A DNA stretch of 64,000 nt from Candidatus Omnitrophota bacterium (GTDB taxonomy: Bacteria > Omnitrophota > Gorgyraeia > Tantalellales > Tantalellaceae): positions 148,479-212,478 of the forward strand of contig WJMH01000015.1 in the NCBI GenBank assembly GCA_014728045.1. The letters run 5' to 3'. A program made the position numbers and the translations under genes. Positions 1-8,880 of the stretch are shown piece by piece (position 1 is the stretch's first letter; each line of letters begins with the position of its first letter). The notes beneath the pieces were generated by a model that made no database searches, had not been told where the DNA came from, and saw only the letters and a program-made list of their open reading frames with translations.

Positions 1-185
1 GGCATCCTTATATCCAGGAACATGATGTCATAAACATTGTCCCTGATAAGCTCCACTGCCTGGGCCCCGCCGTAGCAGCACTCGGCCTTGTAATCATTAG
101 CTTTCAAGATGTCACAGAAGACATCGGCGAAATCCTTGTTATCATCAACGACGAGGATCTTGTGATCTTCCATATGCAGCTCCAT
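1..185 (-). CDS. Response regulator receiver domain, 3' part cut by window edge
   Basis: Reading leftward from an ATG at 185 (or a second in-frame ATG at 173), the translation begins with a hydrophobic strand ending in Val-Asp-Asp. This is the acidic pair of a CheY-like receiver. It reaches a Met-Phe-Leu-Asp-Ile-Arg-Met-Pro segment at the window edge, which holds the phospho-acceptor Asp. The protein continues beyond base 1, so whether it is a lone receiver or carries an output domain cannot be told. It is too short for an ORF search but unmistakable as a receiver. No partner kinase is adjacent in the window. Confidence 0.85.
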   Translation of the reverse strand, partial: MELHMEDHKILVVDDNKDFADVFCDILKANDYKAECCYGGAQAVELIRDNVYDIMFLDIRM

Positions 186-279
186 GATTTATATTCAAGT
201 CCTTACTAATCCTCTTTAACCTTTGGCGATATAGATTTTACAATAAGGGCTCTTTTTTGTCGATGTTTTTCTGCCGCGG

Positions 280-1092
280 TCACTGGTCCGTTTCCCTCCC
301 CTGGCCGTTCAGAAGGCCCCCGAAGCCTTCGGCGGCCTCTTTGAGGACCGAGGAGGTTTTATCGATAACGGTATGTGTCGTTTCACTTGTCTGTTCGGCC
401 GCCGCGCCTATAGCCTCTTTCCCCGTGCTATAAGCCTTTTGCATGACATCCTGCACCTGGGACATGGGGATATCGACAAGATTCGATATATCCGTACCGG
501 TCAGGGACCTGACGAATATAAGCCTTACCAGAGTATAAGGGTCTTTGATATCCTGGTATTCCTCATCGAGGTTTATCTCGTACTTTTTGACCGTCGGCTG
601 TTCGGATCGCGCGGAATAATCCCTGTAATAAACATCCCCTACCTTGAGATGGAGGTTCGCGATATATATCTCGGGAATCTTTCTCTGCTCCTGCTGGGCA
701 ACGACCTGTCCTTCTTCCTTGCTTTCCAGGGGTTTGATCGTGTTAACGTTAAGACGGGCCTGCTCATCCCTGACTATATTAAGCTGCTGCATCGAGAACT
801 TTAGCTCCTCCAGATACACCTTTCCCTTGAGTACCTGGATAAGGTCATAACGGACATAAACTTCGGGGATGACCGCCATGGTCTCGGTCGGGAACCCGCG
901 CGGGTTATAAAGCTTCATATCCTTGATGAATATGGCGGGTCTTACCAGGCCAACGTCCATGCTGCCTATGTCAAGTCTTATGCCCAGTATATGCTTGAAG
1001 ATATTCTCAGAAGAGACCTCTATGATCTTATCCTTCGCGATAAAGGCGACCAGCAAGAAAAGAATTACAACAACCAGTATCTTTTTCAGCAT
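280..1092 (-). CDS. AsmA-like membrane-anchored envelope protein
   Basis: 270 residues. An N-terminal hydrophobic segment (about 4-22) would anchor the protein with the rest in the periplasm. Residues about 35-125 follow the pattern of AsmA/DUF748 N-termini: a short beta repeat, then Asn-Pro-Arg-Gly-Phe-Pro, then alternating strands, an Arg-Asp-Glu turn and an Asn-Val-Asn. That family is linked to outer-membrane lipid handling. The last 60 residues are Ala/Thr/Glu-rich and probably helical. It is far shorter than classic AsmA (about 600 residues). The family call is from pattern only; the exact role is unknown. It lies about 40 bases after the next upstream gene on the same strand. Confidence 0.5.
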   Translation of the reverse strand: MLKKILVVVILFLLVAFIAKDKIIEVSSENIFKHILGIRLDIGSMDVGLVRPAIFIKDMKLYNPRGFPTETMAVIPEVYVRYDLIQVLKGKVYLEELKFSMQQLNIVRDEQARLNVNTIKPLESKEEGQVVAQQEQRKIPEIYIANLHLKVGDVYYRDYSARSEQPTVKKYEINLDEEYQDIKDPYTLVRLIFVRSLTGTDISNLVDIPMSQVQDVMQKAYSTGKEAIGAAAEQTSETTHTVIDKTSSVLKEAAEGFGGLLNGQGRETDQ

Positions 1093-1134
1093 TAGGGGAC
1101 TTCCTTTCAGTTGGATTCGGGCGGATCAAACTGA

Positions 1135-1818
1135 TCAGTTTATCAACAGGTTATCTATATATATGGGGCCGTGATATTTCCTGCCTATACGATGAGGCGG
1201 CGCCGCGTCATACTCTATCCTGATAGCGATCTTCCTTACCTTATCCTGATGATGGATAAGTTTTTTCTCCTTGCGGCCTTTCCATTCGGAACTTTCATCC
1301 TCGGGCGTGTCCAGCTTGGCCTGGATGGTGGTCCATTTACCTCTTTCGAGGGGAACCGCGTAACGCATCTCGGTGAACAGCCAGCCTTCTCCCACGGTTA
1401 GGATGATGCGCGCCTGTATCAGGCCCGCCGGGGCTTTTCTGGGAAGATATACGTCAACTGATATATTTTTATATCCGGTAAGGTCAAGATACTCGAGTTT
1501 CTTGATCTCTTCGTACCCCTCAAGGCCAAGAAAAGGCAGACCCTTCTCCACCTTGAACTCGACCAGGGCGGCCGCCCACCTGTTGCCCGGGAACTCGCAA
1601 TCCACCTGCAGGGAATTCTCCCCTGATGAGGCCTCCTCCGCGGTGACCTCAGTGGAGATTGCAACATGATCTCCCTGGTAAAAAGCCCAGTCGGGTATCT
1701 TCCAACCTTCCTGAGATTGTTCAAAATCGAACCGTATCTCCTCTTGAGCGCTGCAGATACCTGGAGTTAGCAATATAAACACCAGACAAGTTACCAAGAC
1801 TATATGAAAAACTTTCAA
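1135..1818 (-). CDS. Secreted galactose-binding-fold (carbohydrate-binding-like) protein
   Basis: 227 residues with a clear signal peptide (hydrophobic core about 6-20, ending Cys-Ser-Ala before Gln-Glu). The mature part starts Phe-Asp-Phe-Glu, then Glu-Gly-Trp, then Ser-Gly-Glu-Asn-Ser-Leu, and ends Ile-Tyr-Ile-Asp-Asn. This order is typical of CBM-like jelly-roll domains with a galactose-binding fold. No catalytic domain is attached, so it probably binds glycan in the envelope or outside the cell. The start codon is TTG at 1818, supported by a GGGAGGGAAG ribosome binding site just before it. Substrate unknown. Confidence 0.55.
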   Translation of the reverse strand: MKVFHIVLVTCLVFILLTPGICSAQEEIRFDFEQSQEGWKIPDWAFYQGDHVAISTEVTAEEASSGENSLQVDCEFPGNRWAAALVEFKVEKGLPFLGLEGYEEIKKLEYLDLTGYKNISVDVYLPRKAPAGLIQARIILTVGEGWLFTEMRYAVPLERGKWTTIQAKLDTPEDESSEWKGRKEKKLIHHQDKVRKIAIRIEYDAAPPHRIGRKYHGPIYIDNLLIN

Positions 1819-1961
1819 CTTCCCTCCCCGCTGCGTATTCAGTAAAGCGTGTTACATTTTATTATACCAGATAAATCCTATAAACAACAATATTTAGGTG
1901 AATAATAGACCCCTTCCGGTGCTCCTTGCTTTTCAACTGAATATATGATACCCTTCTCTTT

Positions 1962-2921
1962 ATGGAAAACCTGACGCTGGTTATTCAGATACCTTGCTAC
2001 AACGAGGAAAAGACGCTCCCCGTCACTCTTGAGGACCTTCCCAAGAGCATAAAAGGGATTTCCAGAATAAAAGTACTGGTGGTCGATGACGGAAGTACCG
2101 ATAAAACGGTCGAAGTGGCCAAACAGTTCGGCGTTTCCGAAATAGTCCGCCTCAAAAAACGCAAGGGCCTGGCCGTGGTCTTCGCCACCGGGCTCGATCA
2201 CGCCCTTAAAATGGGAGCTGATATCGTGGTCAATACCGACGCGGACAACCAGTACAAGGGCTCGGATATTGAGAGGCTGGTCGAGCCGATCCTGGATAAG
2301 CGGTCCGACATAGTCATAGGCAACAGGCGCATAGAAAAGATAAAGCACTTTTCCTTCATCAAGAAAAAGCTCCAGCGCATCGGCAGCAGGATCGTAAGAT
2401 ACTTGTCCGGGCTCGACATACCGGACGCCACGACGGGTTTCCGCGCCTACAGCAAGGAAGCTATACTGAAACTCAACGTCATATCCGAGTTCACGTACAC
2501 CCTTGAGACCATAATAGCCGCGGGCAACAAAGGCCTGGTGGTTGAGAATATCGAGATATCCACCAACCCCGAGCTCAGGCAGTCGCGCCTTTTCAGGAGC
2601 ATACCGGAATACCTTACAAGGTCTATCGCCACGCTTGTAAGAGTGTACACCATGTACCGTCCCCTAAAGGTATTTCTGCTTCTGGGAAGCTTTCTTTTTA
2701 TTCTGGGTTTTTTAATAGGATTGCGGTTCCTGTATTTTTATCTTACAGGTTCCGGTGCCGGCCACATCCAGTCACTCATCCTCTTCGCGGTGCTCACCAT
2801 ACTGGGTTTCCAGACTATACTGTGGGGTATGTTATCTGACCTTATAGCCGCTAACCGAAGGCTAATCGAGAACACGCTGACCAAGGTGAAGAGAATAGAG
2901 CTCAAGGTTGGAAAGGAATAG
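1962..2921 (+). CDS. Family 2 glycosyltransferase, dolichol-phosphate-mannose-synthase-like
   Basis: 319 residues. The N-terminal GT-A domain (about 5-225) shows the opening Pro-Cys-Tyr-Asn-Glu-Glu, a Val-Asp-Asp-Gly-Ser-Thr nucleotide-binding loop near residue 44, and an Asn-Thr-Asp-Ala-Asp metal-binding motif near 92. Two C-terminal hydrophobic segments (about 240-262 and 275-300) anchor it. This architecture transfers a sugar from a nucleotide donor to a lipid phosphate, supplying membrane-linked sugar to GT39-type enzymes such as those at 5215-6621 and 56404-57891; that link is inference. It is convergent with the DUF354 gene, with 8 bases between stop codons. Confidence 0.85.
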   Translation: MENLTLVIQIPCYNEEKTLPVTLEDLPKSIKGISRIKVLVVDDGSTDKTVEVAKQFGVSEIVRLKKRKGLAVVFATGLDHALKMGADIVVNTDADNQYKGSDIERLVEPILDKRSDIVIGNRRIEKIKHFSFIKKKLQRIGSRIVRYLSGLDIPDATTGFRAYSKEAILKLNVISEFTYTLETIIAAGNKGLVVENIEISTNPELRQSRLFRSIPEYLTRSIATLVRVYTMYRPLKVFLLLGSFLFILGFLIGLRFLYFYLTGSGAGHIQSLILFAVLTILGFQTILWGMLSDLIAANRRLIENTLTKVKRIELKVGKE

Positions 2922-2929
2922 TTCCTTTT

Positions 2930-4009
2930 TTATCTCACAGCTTCACTGTTACCGGACAGATCTCTCGCTTTCTCCGGATCGACAGGATATGTCAGGACGA
3001 ACTTCTCGATGAATTCAGTCACGTCGATCTTATCCTCAAGCATCACCTCTCGCTTTTTCTTCCACTCTGAATCAAGTTCACCTCTGCAAACGAGTTCTTT
3101 CACTTCACTGAAAGCCGCTTCGGTTTGCTCAACTGAGTAATTACGTATCAAACCGTACTTCTGTTCAAGTTCATTGGTGTAGCCGAGCCCCCTGCCGGGT
3201 TTGGTTATGTAGAATGCCGGCACACCCAGCATGGCAGCTTCTGAGGCCACTGTCGCGCCCTCGCCTATTACTATAGAAGAAAAAGCCATAAGATCATGCA
3301 TCCTGTGCGGTTCCACCGACAACCTGTACGGCTTGAGTTCGGCGGGCAGTTCCGCTTCAGAAGAGATGAACACCTTACCGTATCCGTTCAATATCCCGAT
3401 GAGCTTGATCTTATCCTCAAGGGAAAGTCCTTTCTGGGGTATATCGTGCGATGCCTCCCATGAAACGAACCTGAGCAGGAAGAACCTCTCCTCTCCCAGG
3501 CCCAGATCCTTCAGTATGCTTTTATCCGGAGTGAACCGGTCAGGGTGAAGATAGGCTAGCTCATGATACCCGGCGTAACGCACCTGTTTTCGGCCAAGCT
3601 GGCCCATGTAGCAATCGGGGGTGCAGATGGCCGAAGCTGCCGGATAGGTTATGGCGTTGGACAAAGTGGCGGTCTCCGTGTCATAAAACACAACTGAAGG
3701 AGTGCCAGTAGCGAACCCGACATGAGCTACTGAGACCCCCGCTATACCGGTAAGAATATCAGGCTTGAACTTCCTGGCAAGCCTGAACAATTCAGCGTCC
3801 CTTGATAGAAGCTCCTTGAAAAGCCCCGCGAACCCCTTCCCCTGGCGGCTTATACAGGTATTCTCTATACCGTAGTTTTCAAGAAGGGTCAGGGTCATCT
3901 CCTTGTCGCGGGAAGTTACCAGGACCTCGTGCTCCTTCTGCCAGAGTTTTATGGCGTTACGGAAAAAATGAACGTGCGCCGGATGCATTATATCCACGAG
4001 TATCTTCAT
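2930..4009 (-). CDS. DUF354 family protein (GT-B-like)
   Basis: 359 residues. The N-terminus carries the family hallmark Met-His-Pro-Ala-His-Val-His-Phe-Phe (about 8-16). A glycine-rich Gly-Glu-Gly-Ala-Thr-Val-Ala-Ser-Glu-Ala loop at about 248-258 resembles the nucleotide-sugar site of UDP-GlcNAc 2-epimerase and MurG-like GT-B folds. DUF354 proteins are found in polysaccharide clusters but their reaction is not settled. There are only 2 bases between this start and the stop of the GT4 gene before it, so they are co-transcribed. Family call firm, function unknown. Confidence 0.8.
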   Translation of the reverse strand: MKILVDIMHPAHVHFFRNAIKLWQKEHEVLVTSRDKEMTLTLLENYGIENTCISRQGKGFAGLFKELLSRDAELFRLARKFKPDILTGIAGVSVAHVGFATGTPSVVFYDTETATLSNAITYPAASAICTPDCYMGQLGRKQVRYAGYHELAYLHPDRFTPDKSILKDLGLGEERFFLLRFVSWEASHDIPQKGLSLEDKIKLIGILNGYGKVFISSEAELPAELKPYRLSVEPHRMHDLMAFSSIVIGEGATVASEAAMLGVPAFYITKPGRGLGYTNELEQKYGLIRNYSVEQTEAAFSEVKELVCRGELDSEWKKKREVMLEDKIDVTEFIEKFVLTYPVDPEKARDLSGNSEAVR

Positions 4010-4011
4010 CT

Positions 4012-5193
4012 TTAAGCGGCGTTCCCCTCTTCGTATTTACCGAAAACTTTCTGCATAATACCCCCGGTGGCGTCCCAGCTGTATTTTTCAATACACCTTT
4101 TCCTGGCCTCCTCGCCCATCCGTTGCGCTTTTTCCGGATCAGCGAAAATTTCTTCTATGGCCTCGGCGATAGCTCCGGGGTCCCCGGGCTTTACTACCCA
4201 TCCACAGCCCTTCAGTATTTCCTTCATATCAGAGACATCAGTGCTCACAATAGGCTTGGCCATGGCCATCGCATCAAAGACCTTAGCGGGTATCTGCCCC
4301 ACGGTGGCCAGGTTCATCCGCTGGGGTATCGCAACCACGTCCGCCGCCGCCAAGAACTCGGGTATCTCTTCAAAAGGCTGCATGGGCAGGCCGATATACC
4401 CTTGACGCCCTAAAAGGCGCAAAGCGAAATCGTCGAACTTATGGCTGTACCAGTCTTTTGATATGCCCACGACAAGAAGCATAACCTCAGGGTCCTCTAT
4501 CATGGAAACAGCCCGGGCAAGGTCTTCAAGCCCCTTGTAAGTGCGGGGGGTCCCCAGGAACATGACCACTTTTTTACCGAGAGCTATCCCTTTTTCCCTG
4601 CGCACATCCTCACGCTGGAACTTTTCCGGATCGAACCGGTCTGTATCACGTGCGTGGACTATGACCTCTCCCCCGTACTTTTTCTTAAGAAAACTGTTCG
4701 AGACGGTAACCGCCTCCGCCCAGTCTATGAACCTCTCCATTATCCAGCTGTTAAAATAAGAATTCGTCCTGTAGAAAAAAATAATAGAGTACAGCATATA
4801 AGCTATTTTCTTGTAGAGAGGATACGTCTTCAAAAGTTCCTTGTAGAAACCAAGCTGCCAGTCCTCTATGTCGATCACAAAAGGAACTTTTCTCCGGCGC
4901 CTGTAGAGCAGGGCTATACCCAAACTGGTCAAAAGCGGTTTGGAAACATAGATAACATCACCGCTTATGGCGCCCAAGATCTGTCTAATCCTGATAAGGG
5001 GACTCAAATAAGCCCGGCAGTCCACGGCCTTATATTCCACGGTGCTGTCGCCAGAAACAGGGGGCCATATGCCATCGCCGAAAAAGGGTCCGACGATTTC
5101 TACTTCGTATTTTCTCTTGAGCACCTTGGCCAGAAAATAGGACCTGCCAAGGCAGTTGCTTGAAAGGTCCGGATTGATTATGGTTATTTTCAT
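4012..5193 (-). CDS. Family 4/1 glycosyltransferase
   Basis: 393 residues with a two-domain GT-B layout. The acceptor domain starts Ile-Ile-Asn-Pro-Asp-Leu-Ser-Ser. A GT4-type linker, Lys-Lys-Val-Val-Met-Phe-Leu-Gly-Thr-Pro, opens the donor domain at about 206. The donor site holds Phe-Asp-Ala-Met-Ala-Met-Ala-Lys-Pro-Ile-Val at about 306-316, where the usual first Glu of the E-x7-E pattern is Asp. It is probably a cytoplasmic enzyme adding a sugar to a surface glycan; the donor is unknown. It lies in a five-gene minus-strand run of glycan genes (2930-8755). Confidence 0.85.
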   Translation of the reverse strand: MKITIINPDLSSNCLGRSYFLAKVLKRKYEVEIVGPFFGDGIWPPVSGDSTVEYKAVDCRAYLSPLIRIRQILGAISGDVIYVSKPLLTSLGIALLYRRRRKVPFVIDIEDWQLGFYKELLKTYPLYKKIAYMLYSIIFFYRTNSYFNSWIMERFIDWAEAVTVSNSFLKKKYGGEVIVHARDTDRFDPEKFQREDVRREKGIALGKKVVMFLGTPRTYKGLEDLARAVSMIEDPEVMLLVVGISKDWYSHKFDDFALRLLGRQGYIGLPMQPFEEIPEFLAAADVVAIPQRMNLATVGQIPAKVFDAMAMAKPIVSTDVSDMKEILKGCGWVVKPGDPGAIAEAIEEIFADPEKAQRMGEEARKRCIEKYSWDATGGIMQKVFGKYEEGNAA

Positions 5194-5214
5194 TGAGTGT
5201 TCCCTTATAGAGAT

Positions 5215-6621
5215 CTAAAAATAACATGCCGTGTTCGGTACCGCCATCATCAGGTCCACTTTGAGAGTTTTCATCACAAGATACGCGATTGTCGCCACGT
5301 ACACACCCTGCAGAAGGAGTTTCATCCCCCGCTGCGGGACCTTTCCGAGCTTATCCAATAGGAAAAGCTGCGACCTTGCCGAAAGAACCACTAATGGCGT
5401 TGTAAGCGCCACGATATATCTGCACTGGTAAGCGCCCCATGCAACCCAAAAGGTCATCAGAACAAAGACGTAAGCGTAAACCAGCAGATACCCCTTCTGC
5501 TTCTTCTTATCGAACAGAAGAACGGCAAGAGAAACATAGGAGAAAATATATAAAGGCGATAGCTCCAGTATTTTCCAGGGATAGAATCCCCAGGGCTCCT
5601 TGTTGAACATGCCCGTCTTCCATCCCGTGGGAGGGATATATCCGAAATCAAGAGCATTCATTATATACTTCCCGAATATCACTCCAAGTAACGCCAACAG
5701 CCCGAAAACAGCGAAAGCCGGAACCGACCTGACCTTTGTCCTGGAAATATCGCTTAAAAAGGTGAATATCCTCTTCCTGCCAACGGCCAGGATAATAACT
5801 ATGAAAACAAGTCCCCATAAGGCCTCCTGGAACTTTGACAGGTTCGTGAAGAACCTGCCCACGTTACCGTCCCTGCCGAAAACGGTCAATAGATCCGGTC
5901 CGTACACCTGCCAGTTCCACCATCCCCACGGGACCATCATAAGAAACGGCACAACCAGTCCGATATAGAAAGATCTTTTCCTGAAAAGCCATCTCTCGAA
6001 GAACGCCGCATATATGAAAATGCCCCCTATGGGCAATATGCCGGGATACTTGGTAAGCGCTGCAAATCCCGCGGATATACCGCAGGCTATCATGAAATAG
6101 GACCTATAGTTCTTGACCGCAAGGGCGAACATGCATAGAGACAATATGCTGAAAAAGGCAAGGGTCGTTTCCATCCATATCTTCTGCGACGTTATCCAGG
6201 CTATGGGCTCGATCAGCATGATGAGAGCGGCGTATATGCCCGCTTTCTCGTCAAATAGCAACCTGCCCAGCATATATGCCAGGGGTATAAGAAGTATCCC
6301 GAATAGAAGCGACACCTTAAAAGCGGAAAAGTACGTCTTGCCGAAGAGACGAAAGCTCACCGAAACCAGATACGTGAATAGCGGCGGATGCTTAAAGAGG
6401 GGTTTAGTGAAATACGTCGGGAGTTTGCGTCCCCTTTTCAGCTCGTACTCATAGAGGTCCTGTGTATTATAGTTCGAGGGATCCTCCATTATCTGGACAG
6501 CGAGCCTGGGATAGACCGATTCATCATAACTTAAAGGATGCTTCTTCTTGAAACTGCCGATCCGCGTCATTAACGCTATGACCATCAGCGCGATAATTAT
6601 CCATATGGTTTCTTTTCTCAT
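5215..6621 (-). CDS. GT39-like membrane glycosyltransferase (ArnT/PMT type)
   Basis: 468 residues, strongly hydrophobic, with roughly ten membrane spans. The first span (about 6-22) is followed by an acidic Tyr-Asp-Glu-Ser-Val-Tyr motif near residue 37. This fits the catalytic Asp/Glu pair in the first external loop of PMT/ArnT enzymes, which use polyprenyl-phosphate sugars. A Lys-His-Pro-Pro-Leu motif follows at about 78. It would act on the outer face of the inner membrane. Substrate unknown. It sits 21 bases upstream of the GT4 gene in the same operon. Confidence 0.75.
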   Translation of the reverse strand: MRKETIWIIIALMVIALMTRIGSFKKKHPLSYDESVYPRLAVQIMEDPSNYNTQDLYEYELKRGRKLPTYFTKPLFKHPPLFTYLVSVSFRLFGKTYFSAFKVSLLFGILLIPLAYMLGRLLFDEKAGIYAALIMLIEPIAWITSQKIWMETTLAFFSILSLCMFALAVKNYRSYFMIACGISAGFAALTKYPGILPIGGIFIYAAFFERWLFRKRSFYIGLVVPFLMMVPWGWWNWQVYGPDLLTVFGRDGNVGRFFTNLSKFQEALWGLVFIVIILAVGRKRIFTFLSDISRTKVRSVPAFAVFGLLALLGVIFGKYIMNALDFGYIPPTGWKTGMFNKEPWGFYPWKILELSPLYIFSYVSLAVLLFDKKKQKGYLLVYAYVFVLMTFWVAWGAYQCRYIVALTTPLVVLSARSQLFLLDKLGKVPQRGMKLLLQGVYVATIAYLVMKTLKVDLMMAVPNTACYF

Positions 6622-6630
6622 TAGCGACCC

Positions 6631-7668
6631 CTATGCGATTCGGAAAATATTCCAGTAGAACTTCTTTAATATACTATACACTATAAATCCTTTTTCCCGG
6701 CGCTTTCGGCGTTTTTCCATTATCCGGCCGAAATGGCCCAGTATCCACATCCTGGCACGGACGAATTCGGTGATGGTTCGTGTAAACCCCAGGTTCTCAA
6801 CGTAACCCCCTTCCCGGGATCGGCCAGGTGCAGAGGATCTCACGACCAAAGCGACTGTCTTGACCAGAAGTTTAACCAGGAAGAACAGTTCCCCCAATAC
6901 CACCAGTATCGCCGGGTAGTTCAAAAGTTCATTCAGCATCCTGTTCTTTTCGGAATGGAAGAGCTTAAGACCGGAATGCCTCCCTGCAGTCCTGGAATGC
7001 TTGTGGTAGATAACCGCTTTGGGCACGCATACACCTTTAAAGCCTCTCGCGTTCAGCCTTATCCCCATGTCGATATCCTCGTAAAAAGCGAAATACAGTT
7101 CGTCGAAATACTGTTCTCTCTCGACCTTAACCTCTTCCAGGCATTTTCTCGAATAAACTGACGCGGCCCCGCAGGCACTGAAGATCAATTTAATGTGGGT
7201 GTCACCGTCATATTCGCTGTAGCGGTTCAGCGCCACACCTGAGCCGTCAGGCAGAATAAAATCACCGTCCGAGAAGATCGTCGCTTCCTCCGGATAGTTC
7301 ATTATCCTTGGACTTGCGAAATCGGCCCCGGAGGTCTGCATGCCGCGCATAAGATGCTTTAACCAGCCTTTTTCCGCTATGGTGTCATTGTTCAGGTTCA
7401 CGACATAATCGAACCCTTTTTCAAGCGCCCAGTTCATACCGTCGTTATTGCCACCAGCAAATCCCTTGTTCTTCCTGTTCTGTATCAAATGTACTTCCGG
7501 GAACATGGAGCCTAACCTGGCTCCTTCATCATTATCCGAGGCGTTATCGACAAGCACTATTTGATAATTCCCGTAATCCGTATCCCGCAGAGACTCCAGG
7601 CACTCCACGGTATCATCAAAACCGTTCCAGTTAAGTATCACGATGGCTACACTGGATAAAGTATCCAT
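6631..7668 (-). CDS. Family 2 glycosyltransferase (rhamnosyltransferase-like)
   Basis: 345 residues. GT-A fold: Val-Ile-Leu-Asn-Trp-Asn-Gly at about 11-17, Val-Asp-Asn-Ala-Ser-Asp at 40-45, a metal-binding Asn-Leu-Asn-Asn-Asp-Thr near 95, and Phe-Tyr-Glu-Asp-Ile-Asp (catalytic-base region) near 195. The pattern is that of WbbL/GumI-like transferases. The last 80 residues hold one amphipathic or membrane helix and a basic stretch. The ATG at 7668 follows 133 non-coding bases, so this gene may have its own promoter within the operon. It is 9 bases upstream of the GT39 gene. Confidence 0.85.
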   Translation of the reverse strand: MDTLSSVAIVILNWNGFDDTVECLESLRDTDYGNYQIVLVDNASDNDEGARLGSMFPEVHLIQNRKNKGFAGGNNDGMNWALEKGFDYVVNLNNDTIAEKGWLKHLMRGMQTSGADFASPRIMNYPEEATIFSDGDFILPDGSGVALNRYSEYDGDTHIKLIFSACGAASVYSRKCLEEVKVEREQYFDELYFAFYEDIDMGIRLNARGFKGVCVPKAVIYHKHSRTAGRHSGLKLFHSEKNRMLNELLNYPAILVVLGELFFLVKLLVKTVALVVRSSAPGRSREGGYVENLGFTRTITEFVRARMWILGHFGRIMEKRRKRREKGFIVYSILKKFYWNIFRIA

Positions 7669-7764
7669 GTTATTTTTCGATAAAAGGATTTTTAACCCTT
7701 TTGTGCATACATCTGCTTGTAAGATGTGTTAACATTTATCAACTACCGCCTGTTCAAAAATATC

Positions 7765-7786
7765 TATCCCACTATATAAGTGGATA
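7765..7786. repeat. Imperfect inverted repeat between two glycosyltransferase genes
   Basis: Arms TATCC-ACT and AGT-GGATA pair around an ATATA centre, with one bulged C. It lies in the 133-base gap between two minus-strand glycosyltransferase genes. It could be an operator or a weak hairpin. It lacks a T-run, so it is not a convincing terminator. Confidence 0.35.
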
Positions 7787-7801
7787 TAATGACACTGAAA
7801 A

Positions 7802-8755
7802 CTATTTATAGAATAAATGATTTTTCCTTTTCACGCTATTCTTTAAGCTTTTATAAGCAGACAAGATCTTCACAAAACAGCTTTTTCCTAATAAGGAAAG
7901 TGCCGTATATATGATATTCCGCAGGTCAAAAGGCGCAATACGGAGGGCCTTGAATGAATAAGCTCTTCCCTCGCTCATCCGCCCTATTGAATAGAGTTCA
8001 CAGGCAAGCTGGACATAATTCTTAGCTAACAGTTTCCTATTCTGCATGAACTCATTATAATGTTTCTGCAAGATAAGTTTTCTGGCCCTCACGATCTTAC
8101 TTATGTCAGCTGTCATGCTGCCTTCGGTAATATGTACTATTACCAGCGGTTCATCGCTATACCTGAATTTGAAATGTTTGGATATCCTCAGCCACATATC
8201 CCAATCTTCGAAAGAAGGCAAGCTTTCATCAAAATTGCCGACTTTCAGGAAACATTCCCTTTTGACCAGAGTCGCTATAACTGTTACAAAGTTCCCCATT
8301 AAAAAATCATGATGCAGGTCGCCGCTTTTGCCTGATCTGGAGGGTGAATATAAATAACTTTTCACCCCTTGCTCCATTTTTATTGAATCACAATAGACCA
8401 CCCCGGTATCCTCATCTGTTTTGTTTAATAGGGACACCTGCACCTTAAGGCGATCTTCCAACCACTGGTCATCATCGTCCTGGAAAGCGATGAACCTTCC
8501 GCGGGCGTGTTTAAGCCCTGTATTCCGTGCCGCAGGAAGACCGGAATTGTTTTCATGTTTGATGTACTTGATCCTGGGGTCGTTTACTCCAGCCACAAGT
8601 TCCGCGGTGTTATCAGAAGATCCATCATCTACGATTATCAATTCAAAGTCGGAATAGGTCTGACCGAGCACACTGTCTATAGAACGCCTCAGTATATTTG
8701 CCCTATTAAATGTAGGAAGGATAACACTCACCGTAGGTTCTTTTGAATTGCCCAT
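7802..8755 (-). CDS. Family 2 glycosyltransferase
   Basis: 317 residues. It begins with a classic GT2 N-terminus: Val-Ile-Leu-Pro-Thr-Phe-Asn-Arg at 11-18 and Val-Asp-Asp-Gly-Ser-Ser at 42-47. A Gln-Asp-Asp-Asp-Asp metal site lies near 92, and Phe-Glu-Asp-Trp-Asp-Met-Trp near 183 marks the acceptor side. The last 100 residues are basic and less conserved. It is the first gene of the minus-strand glycan run and is divergent from the flippase at 8881. Donor and acceptor unknown. Confidence 0.87.
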   Translation of the reverse strand: MGNSKEPTVSVILPTFNRANILRRSIDSVLGQTYSDFELIIVDDGSSDNTAELVAGVNDPRIKYIKHENNSGLPAARNTGLKHARGRFIAFQDDDDQWLEDRLKVQVSLLNKTDEDTGVVYCDSIKMEQGVKSYLYSPSRSGKSGDLHHDFLMGNFVTVIATLVKRECFLKVGNFDESLPSFEDWDMWLRISKHFKFRYSDEPLVIVHITEGSMTADISKIVRARKLILQKHYNEFMQNRKLLAKNYVQLACELYSIGRMSEGRAYSFKALRIAPFDLRNIIYTALSLLGKSCFVKILSAYKSLKNSVKRKNHLFYK

Positions 8756-8819
8756 GCAATAATATATATCATGAAAATCGTAAAAAAGAAAGTTCTCCTG
8801 CTAATAATATTATTTTTTA

Positions 8820-8843
8820 TTACCAAGGGTAATGTGGTATACT
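8820..8843 (+). promoter_or_regulatory. Candidate promoter and operator for the flippase gene
   Basis: A TATACT -10 hexamer (8838-8843) sits 37 bases before the wzx start, without a good -35. Just upstream is the inverted repeat TTACC-AAG-GGTAA (8820-8832), covering the spacer between two divergent glycan genes. A repressor or activator site would fit this position; that is inference. Confidence 0.4.
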
Positions 8844-8850
8844 CTCTGTA

Positions 8851-8879
8851 AATCCGGCAAAACACTTAATCCGGCAAAA
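8851..8879 (+). repeat. Two tandem copies of a 12-base repeat before the wzx start
   Basis: AATCCGGCAAAA occurs at 8851-8862 and again at 8868-8879, with a 17-base period. The second copy ends one base before the ATG. No Shine-Dalgarno sequence is present, so the repeat occupies the translation-initiation region. It may be an RNA-binding or protein-binding site, or a small duplication. Confidence 0.6.
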
Positions 8880-8880
8880 A

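Noticed and set aside
8851-8879. CRISPR-like repeat
   Set aside because: There are only two 12-base copies with a five-base gap, no further units and no cas genes. It is reported as a local tandem repeat instead.
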